The position numbers and the translations under genes were made by a program. Below the pieces are notes generated by a model. That model was not told the origin of the DNA and did no database searches. It saw nothing but the letters and a program-made list of their open reading frames with translations. A DNA stretch of 64,000 bases. Source: Oscheius sp. JU75. Taxonomy: Eukaryota > Nematoda > Chromadorea > Rhabditida > Rhabditidae. The stretch spans positions 434,001 through 498,000 of the forward strand of contig JASJZC010000005.1 of the NCBI GenBank assembly GCA_037178855.1, written 5' to 3'. Positions 55,171 to 64,000 of this stretch are shown here, piece after piece. Every line of letters begins with the position of its first letter. Position 1 is the stretch's first letter.

Positions 55171-56690
55171 GTTCAAAACAATATTCTCATGCTGGAGCCC
55201 TTTTTTCTATAACATTTTATCTAATCTTTTAAATGTCGGTCCTGCGGTACCCAAAAATCCTCATTATTCGCATTCCACGTCCGGGCTTACCCTGTCTACC
55301 CTCTCACTTTATTTTATGACGTCTCCTTATTTAGCACCTTTTTGCAATAAAAGTCCCCTCTATCATTATTTCGCGCCCACTAAAAAGACTCAGTCGCCGC
55401 CATTGTCTCTCTTTCCACAGAAAGGTCATAAAATTACCAAGGAGGAGACAGAGCTCCTTTTATGGCCTATTCTTCTGGCTGATGTCATGGAGAGCGTGTG
55501 AGAGATACTGTACTCTTATGGAACAGTAGTATATTTTTTGGCTGTGGATGGTTGAACAACTTTTGGGTAGAATGGTAGATTTTGTTGCAGATTCTGAAAC
55601 TTACCCAGAATGAACTTAAGTGCTAACATGATTTCTGAAATGCTCTGCTAGTTGCTGAAAGCAGAGAAGGTTGGTTGTGAGATACGTGTTCGAAGGTGCG
55701 AGAATATTTTCGGTGAAGTACAACTCTCCATACATTCGTTGAAACAAAATACTTTCTTTTTTTAGCCTTACAGTTTGGGGTTCTTTAATACGAGGTATGA
55801 GAAGACAAAAAGACAGAATAGCGAAATATAGGGACAGCGAGACAGAGAAGTTCAAGTAGATAAAAAAAAGTTTTTTGAAGAACGTAGTACCAGTGGAAAA
55901 CGAATAAATTGCAGAGGAAAAGACCGTTGACCTAAAGTCGTTATGATAAAAAGCTGCCTGAGTATTCTGTTATATAAGTATTCTGATTTCTATCAGCCTA
56001 CGGGCTTGTCCAATGGTGGAAAAAAGTTTATTTTCCCCGCCTGCGACTCTTCCTCAATATATGAATTCCATGCAACCAAAAAGCTCACTTTTCCTGTACT
56101 CTTATTCTTGTTAGTTTGGTGCTCACCATACAATTTTTGAGACTAACGTGGGGAACATTCACTTTCCTGTCGACCTACTAAATGATAGAACAAACGTCGT
56201 TTTCTTCTCCGGCGGCCCTAAAATTGTAATTTTGCCAAACTTCTTCAATTATATTCTTCCTTGGAACTAAAACTTTTCACTATTATATTTCGGGAGTTTT
56301 CATTTGCGGTAGCACTTGTCTAGTCCTAGTTTTTCCCATTACTGTAGTTTATCGGCTTAGCACCTCCCTAATCATTTTCCCGTCTTTCAGTCGTAAAACG
56401 TTAATCCCGTTTGAAACATTCCGAAACTTTACCCCTTCTACAAATATTTAGAATCCAACCGGGTAAAAGGGGGCGAAGGCGCCATCTTATCACCGGTGCC
56501 GGCTGATAAGGGTGTAGTACGTTTCCGTCTCTATATCTCTCTCTCTCCATTGATCGAATTTATCACCTTCTCTCGAAGATCAAGAAAGAGAGAGGATATA
56601 TGGGCTGAGAGACATCGTAAATCTTGTGGGGGTTGCGGGGCGAGAAGGGGGAATGTGTGAGAGTGGAAATTTATATTTTTTGTGTCACAA

Positions 56691-56698
56691 CTGTTTCA
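56691..56698 (+). promoter_or_regulatory. CTGTTTCA octamer
   Basis: Exact octamer in intergenic DNA, preceded by an AT-rich stretch (TTTATATTTTTTGTG). Confidence 0.45.
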
Positions 56699-57778
56699 CA
56701 ATCTGGCAGGCCAGGCCAGGCTGAGGATACAGGGTGGCACTACGGGAAGCATCCATGACCATCTCTCTGCCTCTCCGTCTCTTTGTCAGTTTCTCAGTCT
56801 CTCTCTCTCAGCTCTTGTACATGTAGTGTCCCTTTGCTGATTTTATCATCTTTTGAACTGATATATTCTATGTCCCACCTCCACCCGAATACCAACTTTT
56901 TTTTCTCTCCGTCTAAGCCTTTGCCTCCTCCAAATGAATCATTGCCTTTTTCTATATGATAGCCCACCCCTACATAACAACTTTCTCGCATGTTTTCAGC
57001 TTGACTCATTCAGATACAATGGTATTGCCATGTGCTGTCCTGTTTTTATACTTTCTTGATTTCAAGGCTTGTGATGGTCTCTGCTAACACTTGATCGGAC
57101 TATAGTTCTTTTCTTAGTAACATAGCTGCTCCGAACGCTGGAAAGACTTTTTGCTACATGTGCGACTTTTATCTCTCCTGTGAAACTTCTCCCTGATGTG
57201 TCCTCAAAAATCGAAGCTTCCTTTCTCACGAATTCCTTTCCTCTGGAAACGATTGTGGTATGACTTTTATTGCAGTGGTTTGGGCTCTATCCCCGTGCCA
57301 GGTCATAAGTGATAAGCTTTCTGCTCACAAAGAAAGAGAGAAAGCCAGTGCCATCGATTCGATTTCTTCCTCGAAAAACTCTGCTCAATACCCATACTCA
57401 CAAGTTTTTCGGGTCTGTGCACGAGAACACCATTAGACGGCGATATGACATACTGGAAATGCTCGATGTGTACCTGATAATGAGAAGATCTCAAGTCACG
57501 AGAGATGTACACTGCTACCTGAACATATCGATGTTCTTTTGTTTCAACCGTTCATGACTTTATGTCTTCAGTTTTGCTCTGACTTCTGCAGCGTAACGAA
57601 AAAAGTGAACTTTTGAATCCAAAGAGGATTTTTCTGGTTTCAACTAATGATCGTGTTTGGAAAATGGCTACCTTCAGGCATCACCTTTTCGTGAAACTTA
57701 AAGTATTCTTCGAATCTTTTGATTTTCTTTTGCTTCGCCCATTCCTGATATAAACTCTCTAGTTTTCCACGTGCTGTT

Positions 57779-57800
57779 TGTTTCAACGAAGGATCATATA
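57779..57800 (+). promoter_or_regulatory. TGTTTCA + TATA site
   Basis: TTGTTTCAACGAAGG is followed by ATCATATAG, about 11 bases from motif to TATA. One of six related motifs between 57.54 and 57.94 kb. Confidence 0.5.
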
Positions 57801-57855
57801 GCGGCGAAAGATTTGAAAAGTAACAAAACGTTGAATCTAAAACAGCATTTTTCTT

Positions 57856-57875
57856 GGTTTCAACGAATATATAAA
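57856..57875 (+). promoter_or_regulatory. GGTTTCA + TATA site
   Basis: Reads GGTTTCAACGAATATATAAA, a variant motif with a strong TATATAAA five bases on. Confidence 0.45.
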
Positions 57876-58258
57876 GTAATTTTGAGCGAATACGGACCAG
57901 TACGAATACGAGCGTATCAGACGACACCCAATGGGTTTCAAACGCAATAAATTTTCCTGTATTACAAGTTTTTTGCGGAACTGTAATGAGCTCACATCAT
58001 GTCGAAAGCTTTCAAATTCAAACATCCGTTACTGACTCTTATTATTTCGACGTGGCTACCACATTTTTTCGTCTCGAAAACTGCTAAATTCTTAAACTCA
58101 AAAGGTTTTTTTTGTTTCCACGATAGATCACATAGTGTTGCCCAAGTTGACGTTCAAAATTTCTTGTACTTTTTCAATATGTAGTTTCCAACACGTATTT
58201 CACCGTAGCGGTCTAGAGAAGTTGCTTTTCAGTTTTGTAGTAAAAAAGTTTGCTGTTT

Positions 58259-58280
58259 GGTTTCAAAGAGTCATTATATA
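58259..58280 (+). promoter_or_regulatory. GGTTTCA + TATA site
   Basis: GGTTTCAAAGAGTCAT is followed directly by TATATA. Confidence 0.45.
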
Positions 58281-58437
58281 CCGGAGTTTGAAACAGTTTG
58301 ACTTTTACTTTTTTTATTTATTTTTTGGCTTCAGAAAGTGTTACCCCGAATTTCCAATACAAACATCAGCCGGCCAATAAATGTCTGGCTTTTCTCTCCA
58401 GAATACCACATTTCCTCTTCTAATCCTCCATTTTCAG

Positions 58438-61400
58438 GCCTCCGGCTCCTCCAACTTCGGGTTACTTTTATTCGAGATCCGGAGCCCCGTCGCCGTCACA
58501 CTCGCATCGCTCTTTTGCCGACATGCCACAGCACAGATGTACGTTACTTGTTTTCATGTTTTAACAGGGGTTTTTGACAAAGAGACAGATAAGATAGGTT
58601 TTGGTAGCTTTGTCAACAGGAAGATGAAGCACTGGAGGGTAAATAGTAGCTACTATACAACTTTTTTGGATTCCTACCTTCGAGATTTTTTAACTAAAGA
58701 TTCAGAAACCCTGCGGTTGAACGATCGAAATAAGATACTGCTCTTATAGGGATTTCTTTAAACCAAGCTTTTCGAAACAAGGTGCTACGACATTGCATCT
58801 AGGCGATAAGACATTTGTAGAAGCTCAAAACTTGAAGAGAAAGTACAGATTGGATGCTGTTTCAATCGAATTGTATAACTTTATGAGGAGTCAGAAGCAC
58901 ATAATGTTAAATGGGAAGCCAGTAACGCTTTTGGAACTTATGAGGAAATTTGTTTCACATCTTCTATATGAATTTTTATTGAACCCTAGTCGTTGTTGTG
59001 TACTATTACATATTTTCTAACGGCAATGCTAACTTTTGTATTGAAACTCATCTGCACGTAGCAATGCTCTATGGTAAATCTTCAGCTTTTATATACTGTT
59101 GAAACAAAGCAAATTCGGTACATTTCAAAGTTTTTACACGCTATGATCCAAAAAGGTACGAGACAGAGACAGAAACAGGGAGACAGAAGCAAGACAGATC
59201 GACATCTCAATTTCCAGCCCGTCGCTCAATGGAGCCCCCTCCACCACTCGATGACATGACTCCAAGCTACTATGTCGAACATTTGGCCACTTTCGCGGTG
59301 GGTCGACAATTCGGGCTCGTGTTCCCCCAAGATGGAATCCGAAAACTACGTCGCCTGGAGAAGAATTCTGCAATCTATGCTCAGCCTCTAATTCTGAGAT
59401 TGAATCGCCAAGAACTGACCGTAGAGGACGAGAATGGTGATCTGGTAGAAAAGTTTAACATGGAGCTCCTGGACAGCCCAACCCCGTATGTCAGCTCGGA
59501 TCCAAGGGACATGTACAACAACATTCTGCTGTTCATTGTCAAAGACGACCCAAGGGACAGAAATTCTGCTAATCGAGTCACAGAAATGCACATCTTCCAG
59601 GTAGGGAGGGGTGAAAGATGGGGGCAGCAATTACTGTTTGCAAGTCAAATCAGTTTGGGGATGCGTCGCTGGGAGAACGTTGTTCCTGTCACGGTAGCCA
59701 GACGGGAACAGCATCTACCTGTCAGGAGCCCCAACAGGGCATCAGCCAAAATTGTTGCTTACAAAAACGAATCCAAGGAGAAACAAGTTTGCAATGTCTC
59801 TTTGCGTTTGCACTACAATTGACTAATGCTTTTCGGTATCGTCATATCCTCTAAAACAACTGGTGAAACATAAAACTGCTGTCTTCCCAGCTTCCCACGT
59901 CAGAATAGTTTTGACTCCCTGGGTACCAGGATTGCTAAATCTCGGGCCGGGACCGGCCGAGATTTTTGAAACCCGGCCCGGTATCGACCTGGTAATTTTT
60001 GATACTCCAATATTAGCAAATGTAAAGACGGGAATAATTGTTTTAGTGTTTATTTGACCTATTTCAGCCCAAATAAGTAAAGAAAAGAGATTTCCGCAAG
60101 CTGGGCTCGAACCTCGGTTGGTTTGAAGTGGCGACCCTTAGCAATATACCAAGATTGTTGGCGTTATTGGCGATTTAGGAGGCTGTAGCCTTTTCATATA
60201 GTTTGATGACAACTTTTTTGTTGTATGGACTTGGTCTGCTCGAAGAGATCTTCAAAATTCAACCTAGTTTGGTTCGATGCGGTTGACCCTGAGTTTTTGG
60301 GATTTTGTACCGAGCCGGGCCGAGTAAGTTTTAGAAAAAGACCCGATCCGTTGCACCCCTGCTGTGCACAAAGGAGCGAGCGAAGAAAATTGGTTCAGAA
60401 AGAACATACAAAACTGTGCAACAAAAACTATTATAGAAGTGAAACATTTACAGCCTTGAAAAATTGAAAGCCCAGAAGGGATCAGCATTTCTGTGCAAGG
60501 AGTGAGTGAAGCTTCGAGAATCTTTTTAGTTCGAGAGAATGTTATGTAACAGCTGTGAAACAAACTTTCCAAGCAATTGTTTCTTCTTTTACTTCTGAAA
60601 AGGCTCACGTGAACTTCAGTTCTGCCCGCAGTTCCCATGAGCACAGTCTTATCTTCGAGGAATTTGTCTCTCTCTCTCTCTCTTTCTCTCTAGTTGTAAT
60701 ACTCCTTGTTTCGTGTTCTCTCTCACATACACAAATCGTGTGGTCTATAGAGCTTCGAGAACCGATAGCACTTTGACAAGATAATCTGTAGGAAGACCAC
60801 GGGGGGTGGCACCAGTGAAAGAAAGAGGTCAGAGCATAGTTCATAATTTTGCCATTGTTGTCTCCCTATCCCCTTATCGACAGACTATAATTTAATTTGG
60901 AGACCTTGAGAGATTAAGAGGGCAATTCCTCGTGGATCCAGTTCAAAATGCCCAAAAGGCAAAAGTTTGAAAAAGCTATATATACCAGAAGTATGAAACA
61001 AAAATAAACTCATTTTGTATTTTTAGTGCAACCGCGTGGCTGCAACTGATGTCGCTGCTGATATCAAGGCTTACATGGACAAGCATTACAATGCTGTCAA
61101 GAATGGCCGGAGAACGACAGGAGCTCCCGGACCCATGCATGGGCATGGTAAGTTGTTTCACTGAGGCTCTATATTCACAACAGGTAGATGATCTTAATAG
61201 GATATTGGTGTAACATGAAATATTGTAATTTTGTCTGTAAAACTGAAAAAAAAATGCGGTACTGGAGGTTCCAGAAAATATTTGTGGTAATGAAAATATA
61301 CATTCGTTACTTTCTTGATTCACTGATTTCTAAAAGTAGCAGACGGGTGAATGTTCTTAATAAGAGGTAGGGATTGAACACGCAAAATGATTTTATGTTT

Positions 61401-63936
61401 CAAACCTAGAAAAAGTAAAAAAAAACCTTGGAGATAAACGTCACTGAATACATTTGGAGCATAAAAAACAAATCTTTCTGTGGTTTTGGGCCGTGTCTGA
61501 AAAACGAAGAGATTCATGAAAAGATATCATGCTTTTTGTTTCAACTTGAGTATGAAAGGAAAGACTAGTTAGGTGTTTTGCTTCACGATTCCCTCTCACA
61601 TCAAAACCAATAACTTACCTTAGCAGTCTGTTGGGTATGACCCTATCCAAAAAAGAGGAGAACGTCAAAACGCAAAGAAAGACCCGGGAATATTTGTCTA
61701 TTCACCGAACCATAAAACACTAGAAATTTGCAGGAATGCCCCAGTACCCGGCTGACGACGCGAGCATCAGTAGCGACAGTTCGGAACTCTTCGAGAAGGA
61801 GGTCAACACTCTGAACAGATGTTTTGACGACATTGAACGCTTCGTGGCTCGGGTTCAGTCAGCGGCTGAAGCACAGAGGGAACTGGAACAGCGGGTAGGG
61901 AAATATATCTGGACAGCTCGCTTCACTGGCATTCTCTTGTCCAAAACTTTGTTCATCTAGAGGACATATCAACTTGTTGAAGATGGCCTTTTTTACTGTT
62001 TGTGAAACATTTGAAATGAAAAGCTCTTTTGGCTCTACAGCAATCTTAAAACTTTAGTGAAGCCTCTATAACGGCCCAAACATGAAAACACCTTACCTTA
62101 CGGTCCAGTTCTTAAGACGTGAGCACTTTCACATTAGCCGCCTACATTAGACCATCCTCAAGATTAGTTTTCTTAGACGGTCATTTCTTTTACAGTATCT
62201 CCCGTGCATTACCATCATGATTTTTAAATCCAGCAAAACGTTCCGTTCCAAGTCAACATTTTCTTTTATAAAATACCCTTGAAACATACTAAAAAAAAAT
62301 TTCCTGGATACGAAAACAGTACACTTTTGATTCAAAAACATCTTTCAAAATTTCAGGCCCACCGCTACCGCACAGCTCAACGCAGCAAGGACAAGGGTCG
62401 TCTCAATCATCCGGATCCGAGTGGAATTCTAGCCATGCGCGCTCAACTGCCCCTGGAGAATGAATATGTGGATGTTTTGCGAAAGTTCAAGCTCTCGTTC
62501 AACCTGCTGGCCAAGCTTAAAGGTCACATCCATGAGCCCAATGCCCCGGAGTTGCTGCATTTTCTCTTCTCGCCCCTGAAACACATTGTGGAATCGTGTC
62601 ATTGGGGACTGGGGAGGAATATTGCTCCGCAGGTTGGCTCAAATGCTTATACTATTTTTGAGTTGCTAGTGAAAGTAGTCGTAGGAGAGCATAGTACTTT
62701 GATGCGTGCTGCTTATCTGATGAAACATAAACAGTTGGGAGTTTCAGTTTCTGGCGAAACCTAGAGCTTTGTGTCAGTTTCATGATCAGTACGAGTAGAA
62801 GCTAAAGGTAAAGCTTCTATCTGGCTTCTATTCATTAGCTGGATATAAGTTCTTGATGAACCCGTACCTCATACTTCATCGAAAACTTGGAGATAGTGAT
62901 GGAGGAGCTTTGTTCACAGACAAGATTTTTCCTAATAACAGAAGAAATCTGTAGGAGCTAACTATTAGATTTTTGACGAAATAAAAAACTCCTATCTTAG
63001 TTCCTCTAAAAAGTTTTTTGTTTCATTCAACAGCAAAGAATAGCGAACTAATCTGTTTGTATATCTGTAGTAAAATATAAAAATATTCCAGGTTGTCGCC
63101 CCTCTGCTCTCCCTGGAAGCCCGTGAACTTCTTCAAAACTGCCTGAGCAGCAAAGAATCCGATATCTGGATGAGTCTCGGCGAAGCGTGGAGGACACCTC
63201 CGTAAGCTTCTTGCTACTATTTTTGTCGCTGCTTGAGTCTGGTAACGTAGACTCTAGCACAAACTGACTATAATGCCCCGGTGAAACACTATTCGTATCT
63301 CGAAATCAGCGAAGGTGTCAGATCTTCTAAAAGACAAAGTCTTGGAGCATTTTTTCTGACCAAAGATTTCTAGAGAGGACTGGACCAGTGCCCTGCCCCA
63401 GCCCTACAGGCCTGTCTTTTCCGACGGCTTTGCGCCCTACGGCTACCCGGATCAGATGAACCATGGCAGAAATCACCCGGCCCCATTGCATCGGGGTGAA
63501 AGCGCTCCACCGGCCCAGTACCGACAGCCTCCCCAGAGGGAGAGAAGCATCGATACGGTGAGACTTTTCTGGATCCCTATTTTCGGGTCATTTTCTCGGA
63601 TTTTTTCGTTTTTTTTTCTCTCGGATTTCTCGGTTTTGGCATGTTCTGCAAAGTAGTAGATCCTTATCCAAATCTACAACTTTTCAGGACATATCAAATC
63701 CGAAAAACTACTTCTTTGACCCGAAAATGACGGTGTAAGTGTCAGGAGAGGATGCTGATTTTTTAGACAGTATGCTTGCACGTTTTCCTCCGTTTGTGTG
63801 TGTGTCTTTGTTCAAAAAGTCATGTCAAGTTTTCCCCTATATTCCTTCTGTTTCTCAGGCCCCGAACACCCCGCTTGTCTCCCGTTCCCGTCATCCTCTT
63901 CCGGCTCGACCTCAACGCAACATGAGCGTCGACAAT
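58438..63936 (+). CDS. EPS8: EPS8 (complete-type locus B), 5' part
   Basis: Epidermal growth factor receptor kinase substrate 8, an actin-capping and bundling adaptor at cell protrusions. Exons: 58438-58538 (probable), 59218-59600, 61027-61147, 61734-61894, 62357-62632, 63092-63201, 63374-63557, 63859-63936. All phases close, and the gene continues past the right edge. The PTB domain starts YYVEHLATFAVGRQFG and GIRKLRRLEKNSAIY and ends in CNRVAATDVAADIKAYM. The next conserved block is LFEKEVNTLNRCFDDIERF, then FKLSFNLLAKLKGHI and WMSLGEAWRTPPEDW, as in animal EPS8. Later SH3 and SAM-like parts are not reached. Start: ATG at 58523 (exon 1, in frame) or 59229, which follows an acceptor by 11 bases. 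Introns carry about 20 TGTTTCA motifs and one hAT-like element. Confidence 0.92.
58951..58970 (+). promoter_or_regulatory. TGTTTCA + TATA site
   Basis: Reads TGTTTCACATCTTCTATATG, motif then 7 bases then TATATG. Confidence 0.5.
59088..59106 (-). promoter_or_regulatory. TGTTTCA + TATA site
   Basis: The minus strand reads TGTTTCAACAGTATATAAA, motif then 4 bases then TATATAAA. Confidence 0.55.
59927..60361. mobile_element. Non-autonomous hAT-like element
   Basis: The left end CAGGATTGCTAAATCTCGGG and the right end ...GTTGCACCCCTG form an imperfect inverted repeat of the CAGG-GTGC class typical of hAT elements. Flanking 8-base sequences CTGGGTAC (59919-59926) and CTGTGCAC (60362-60369) agree at 6 of 8 positions, as expected for an old hAT target duplication. 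No transposase frame is present. It lies in EPS8 intron 2. Confidence 0.6.
60090..60155 (-). other. tRNA-like B-box segment inside the hAT-like element
   Basis: The minus strand has GAGGTTCGAGCCC (a B-box match) preceded by an A-box-like TTGGTATATTGCTAAGGG and a loop-like CTTCAAA. Stems do not pair well, so no functional tRNA is claimed. Confidence 0.3.
60977..61000 (-). promoter_or_regulatory. TGTTTCA + TATA site
   Basis: The minus strand has TTGTTTCATACTTCTGG followed directly by TATATATAG. It sits 27 bases before EPS8 PTB exon 3 on the opposite strand. Confidence 0.55.
61154..61174 (+). promoter_or_regulatory. TGTTTCA + TATA site
   Basis: TGTTTCACTGAGGC is followed by TCTATATTC, immediately after the donor of EPS8 exon 3. 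Confidence 0.45.
63640..63740 (+). repeat. Dispersed repeat D, partial copy
   Basis: It shares TTCTGCAAAGTAGTAGATCC-like, ATCTACAACTTTTCAG, AACTACTTCTTTGACCCGAA and TGACGG/TGTAAGTG segments with other D copies. In EPS8 intron 7. Confidence 0.55.
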
Positions 63937-64000
63937 GTAAGTGTGCTGTGCTTGGTTTTTCGGGTTTGTTTACCAATATGGTGCATGATCAATTTTCCTC

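Larger units (their letters stand above)
50178..58437. other. Gene-poor interval dense in TGTTTCA motifs
   Basis: No conserved protein was recognised in 8 kb. It contains CTCTCT-rich DNA at 50400-50450, a CAGAGA tract at 51575-51620, a duplicated piece of the membrane-protein gene (54897-55170), and about 15 TGTTTCA heptamers on both strands. The right part may include upstream EPS8 introns. The 180-codon open frame at 54959-55501 overlaps repeat D and looks spurious. Confidence 0.45.
30883..63290. promoter_or_regulatory. Field of TGTTTCA motifs (candidate piRNA-type promoters)
   Basis: About 60 TGTTTCA heptamers (either strand) occur between 30.9 and 63.3 kb. They include CTGTTTCA octamers at 40952 (-), 41097 (-), 46371 (+), 56691 (+), 58289 (-) and 58856 (+). 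Density rises to about three per kb in EPS8 introns, and 14.0-30.2 kb has none that I could find. Known: CTGTTTCA is the core upstream motif of type-1 21U-RNA (piRNA) genes in Caenorhabditis and relatives, placed roughly 40 bases before the RNA start, on both strands, in introns and between genes. Inference: this is such a cluster. No small RNA is visible in the sequence itself. Confidence 0.55.

Noticed and set aside
54959-55501. Open frame of 180 codons
   Set aside because: It overlaps the copied membrane-protein fragment and repeat D, has low-complexity composition, and shows no splice or domain support.
60090-60155. Selenocysteine-type tRNA (loop CTTCAAA, anticodon TCA)
   Set aside because: Acceptor and anticodon stems do not pair, and the segment sits within a transposon-like element.

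Overview
The window reads as the nuclear genome of an animal, most likely a nematode. Genes are split by very short introns (several of 35-45 bases) with GT donors and TTTTCAG-type acceptors. Several reading frames have an acceptor-like AG 0-30 bases before the start codon, as expected with spliced-leader trans-splicing. Housekeeping proteins are clearly metazoan. A dense field of TGTTTCA motifs resembles the promoter core of nematode type-1 piRNA (21U-RNA) genes. No species is claimed.

Left part (1-16 kb): first two exons of a PP2A catalytic subunit (minus); a UDP-N-acetylhexosamine pyrophosphorylase (UAP1-like, plus); a novel-PKC-like kinase fragment with an in-frame TAG; a complete TKL-like kinase; a truncated second copy of the central part of EPS8; a repeat pair in inverted orientation enclosing a 41-base piece of UBA1; and the small spliceosomal gene SmF (minus).

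Middle (17-42 kb): an intact 14-exon UBA1 (ubiquitin-activating E1, about 1077 residues), a 54-residue H1-tail-like basic protein, a secreted Ser/Thr-rich protein with an EGF-like module (minus, 15 exons) and a secreted protein of four MAM-like units (minus, 17 exons, about 761 residues). All exon phases of these models close.

Right part (42-64 kb): a 186-residue single-pass membrane protein, a secreted tandem galectin-like protein beside a broken head-to-head paralogue, and the 5' part of the complete EPS8 locus (PTB domain onward), which runs off the right edge. Introns and intergenic DNA here carry about 60 TGTTTCA heptamers on both strands, versus roughly 4-5 expected from my rough base-composition estimate. 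Many are followed within 4-11 bases by a TATA-like run. I regard this as the most interesting system in the window: a candidate cluster of motif-dependent small-RNA promoters overlying ordinary genes.

Duplication is pervasive. EPS8 exons, a galectin locus (as an inverted broken copy), the end of the TKL kinase, an exon of the membrane protein, and several dispersed repeats occur more than once. TCTCTG/CAGAGA hexanucleotide tracts seed many introns. Two non-autonomous DNA transposons can be delimited (a hAT-like element of 435 bp and a TA-flanked element of 90 bp). All coordinates were read by eye and may be off by a base.
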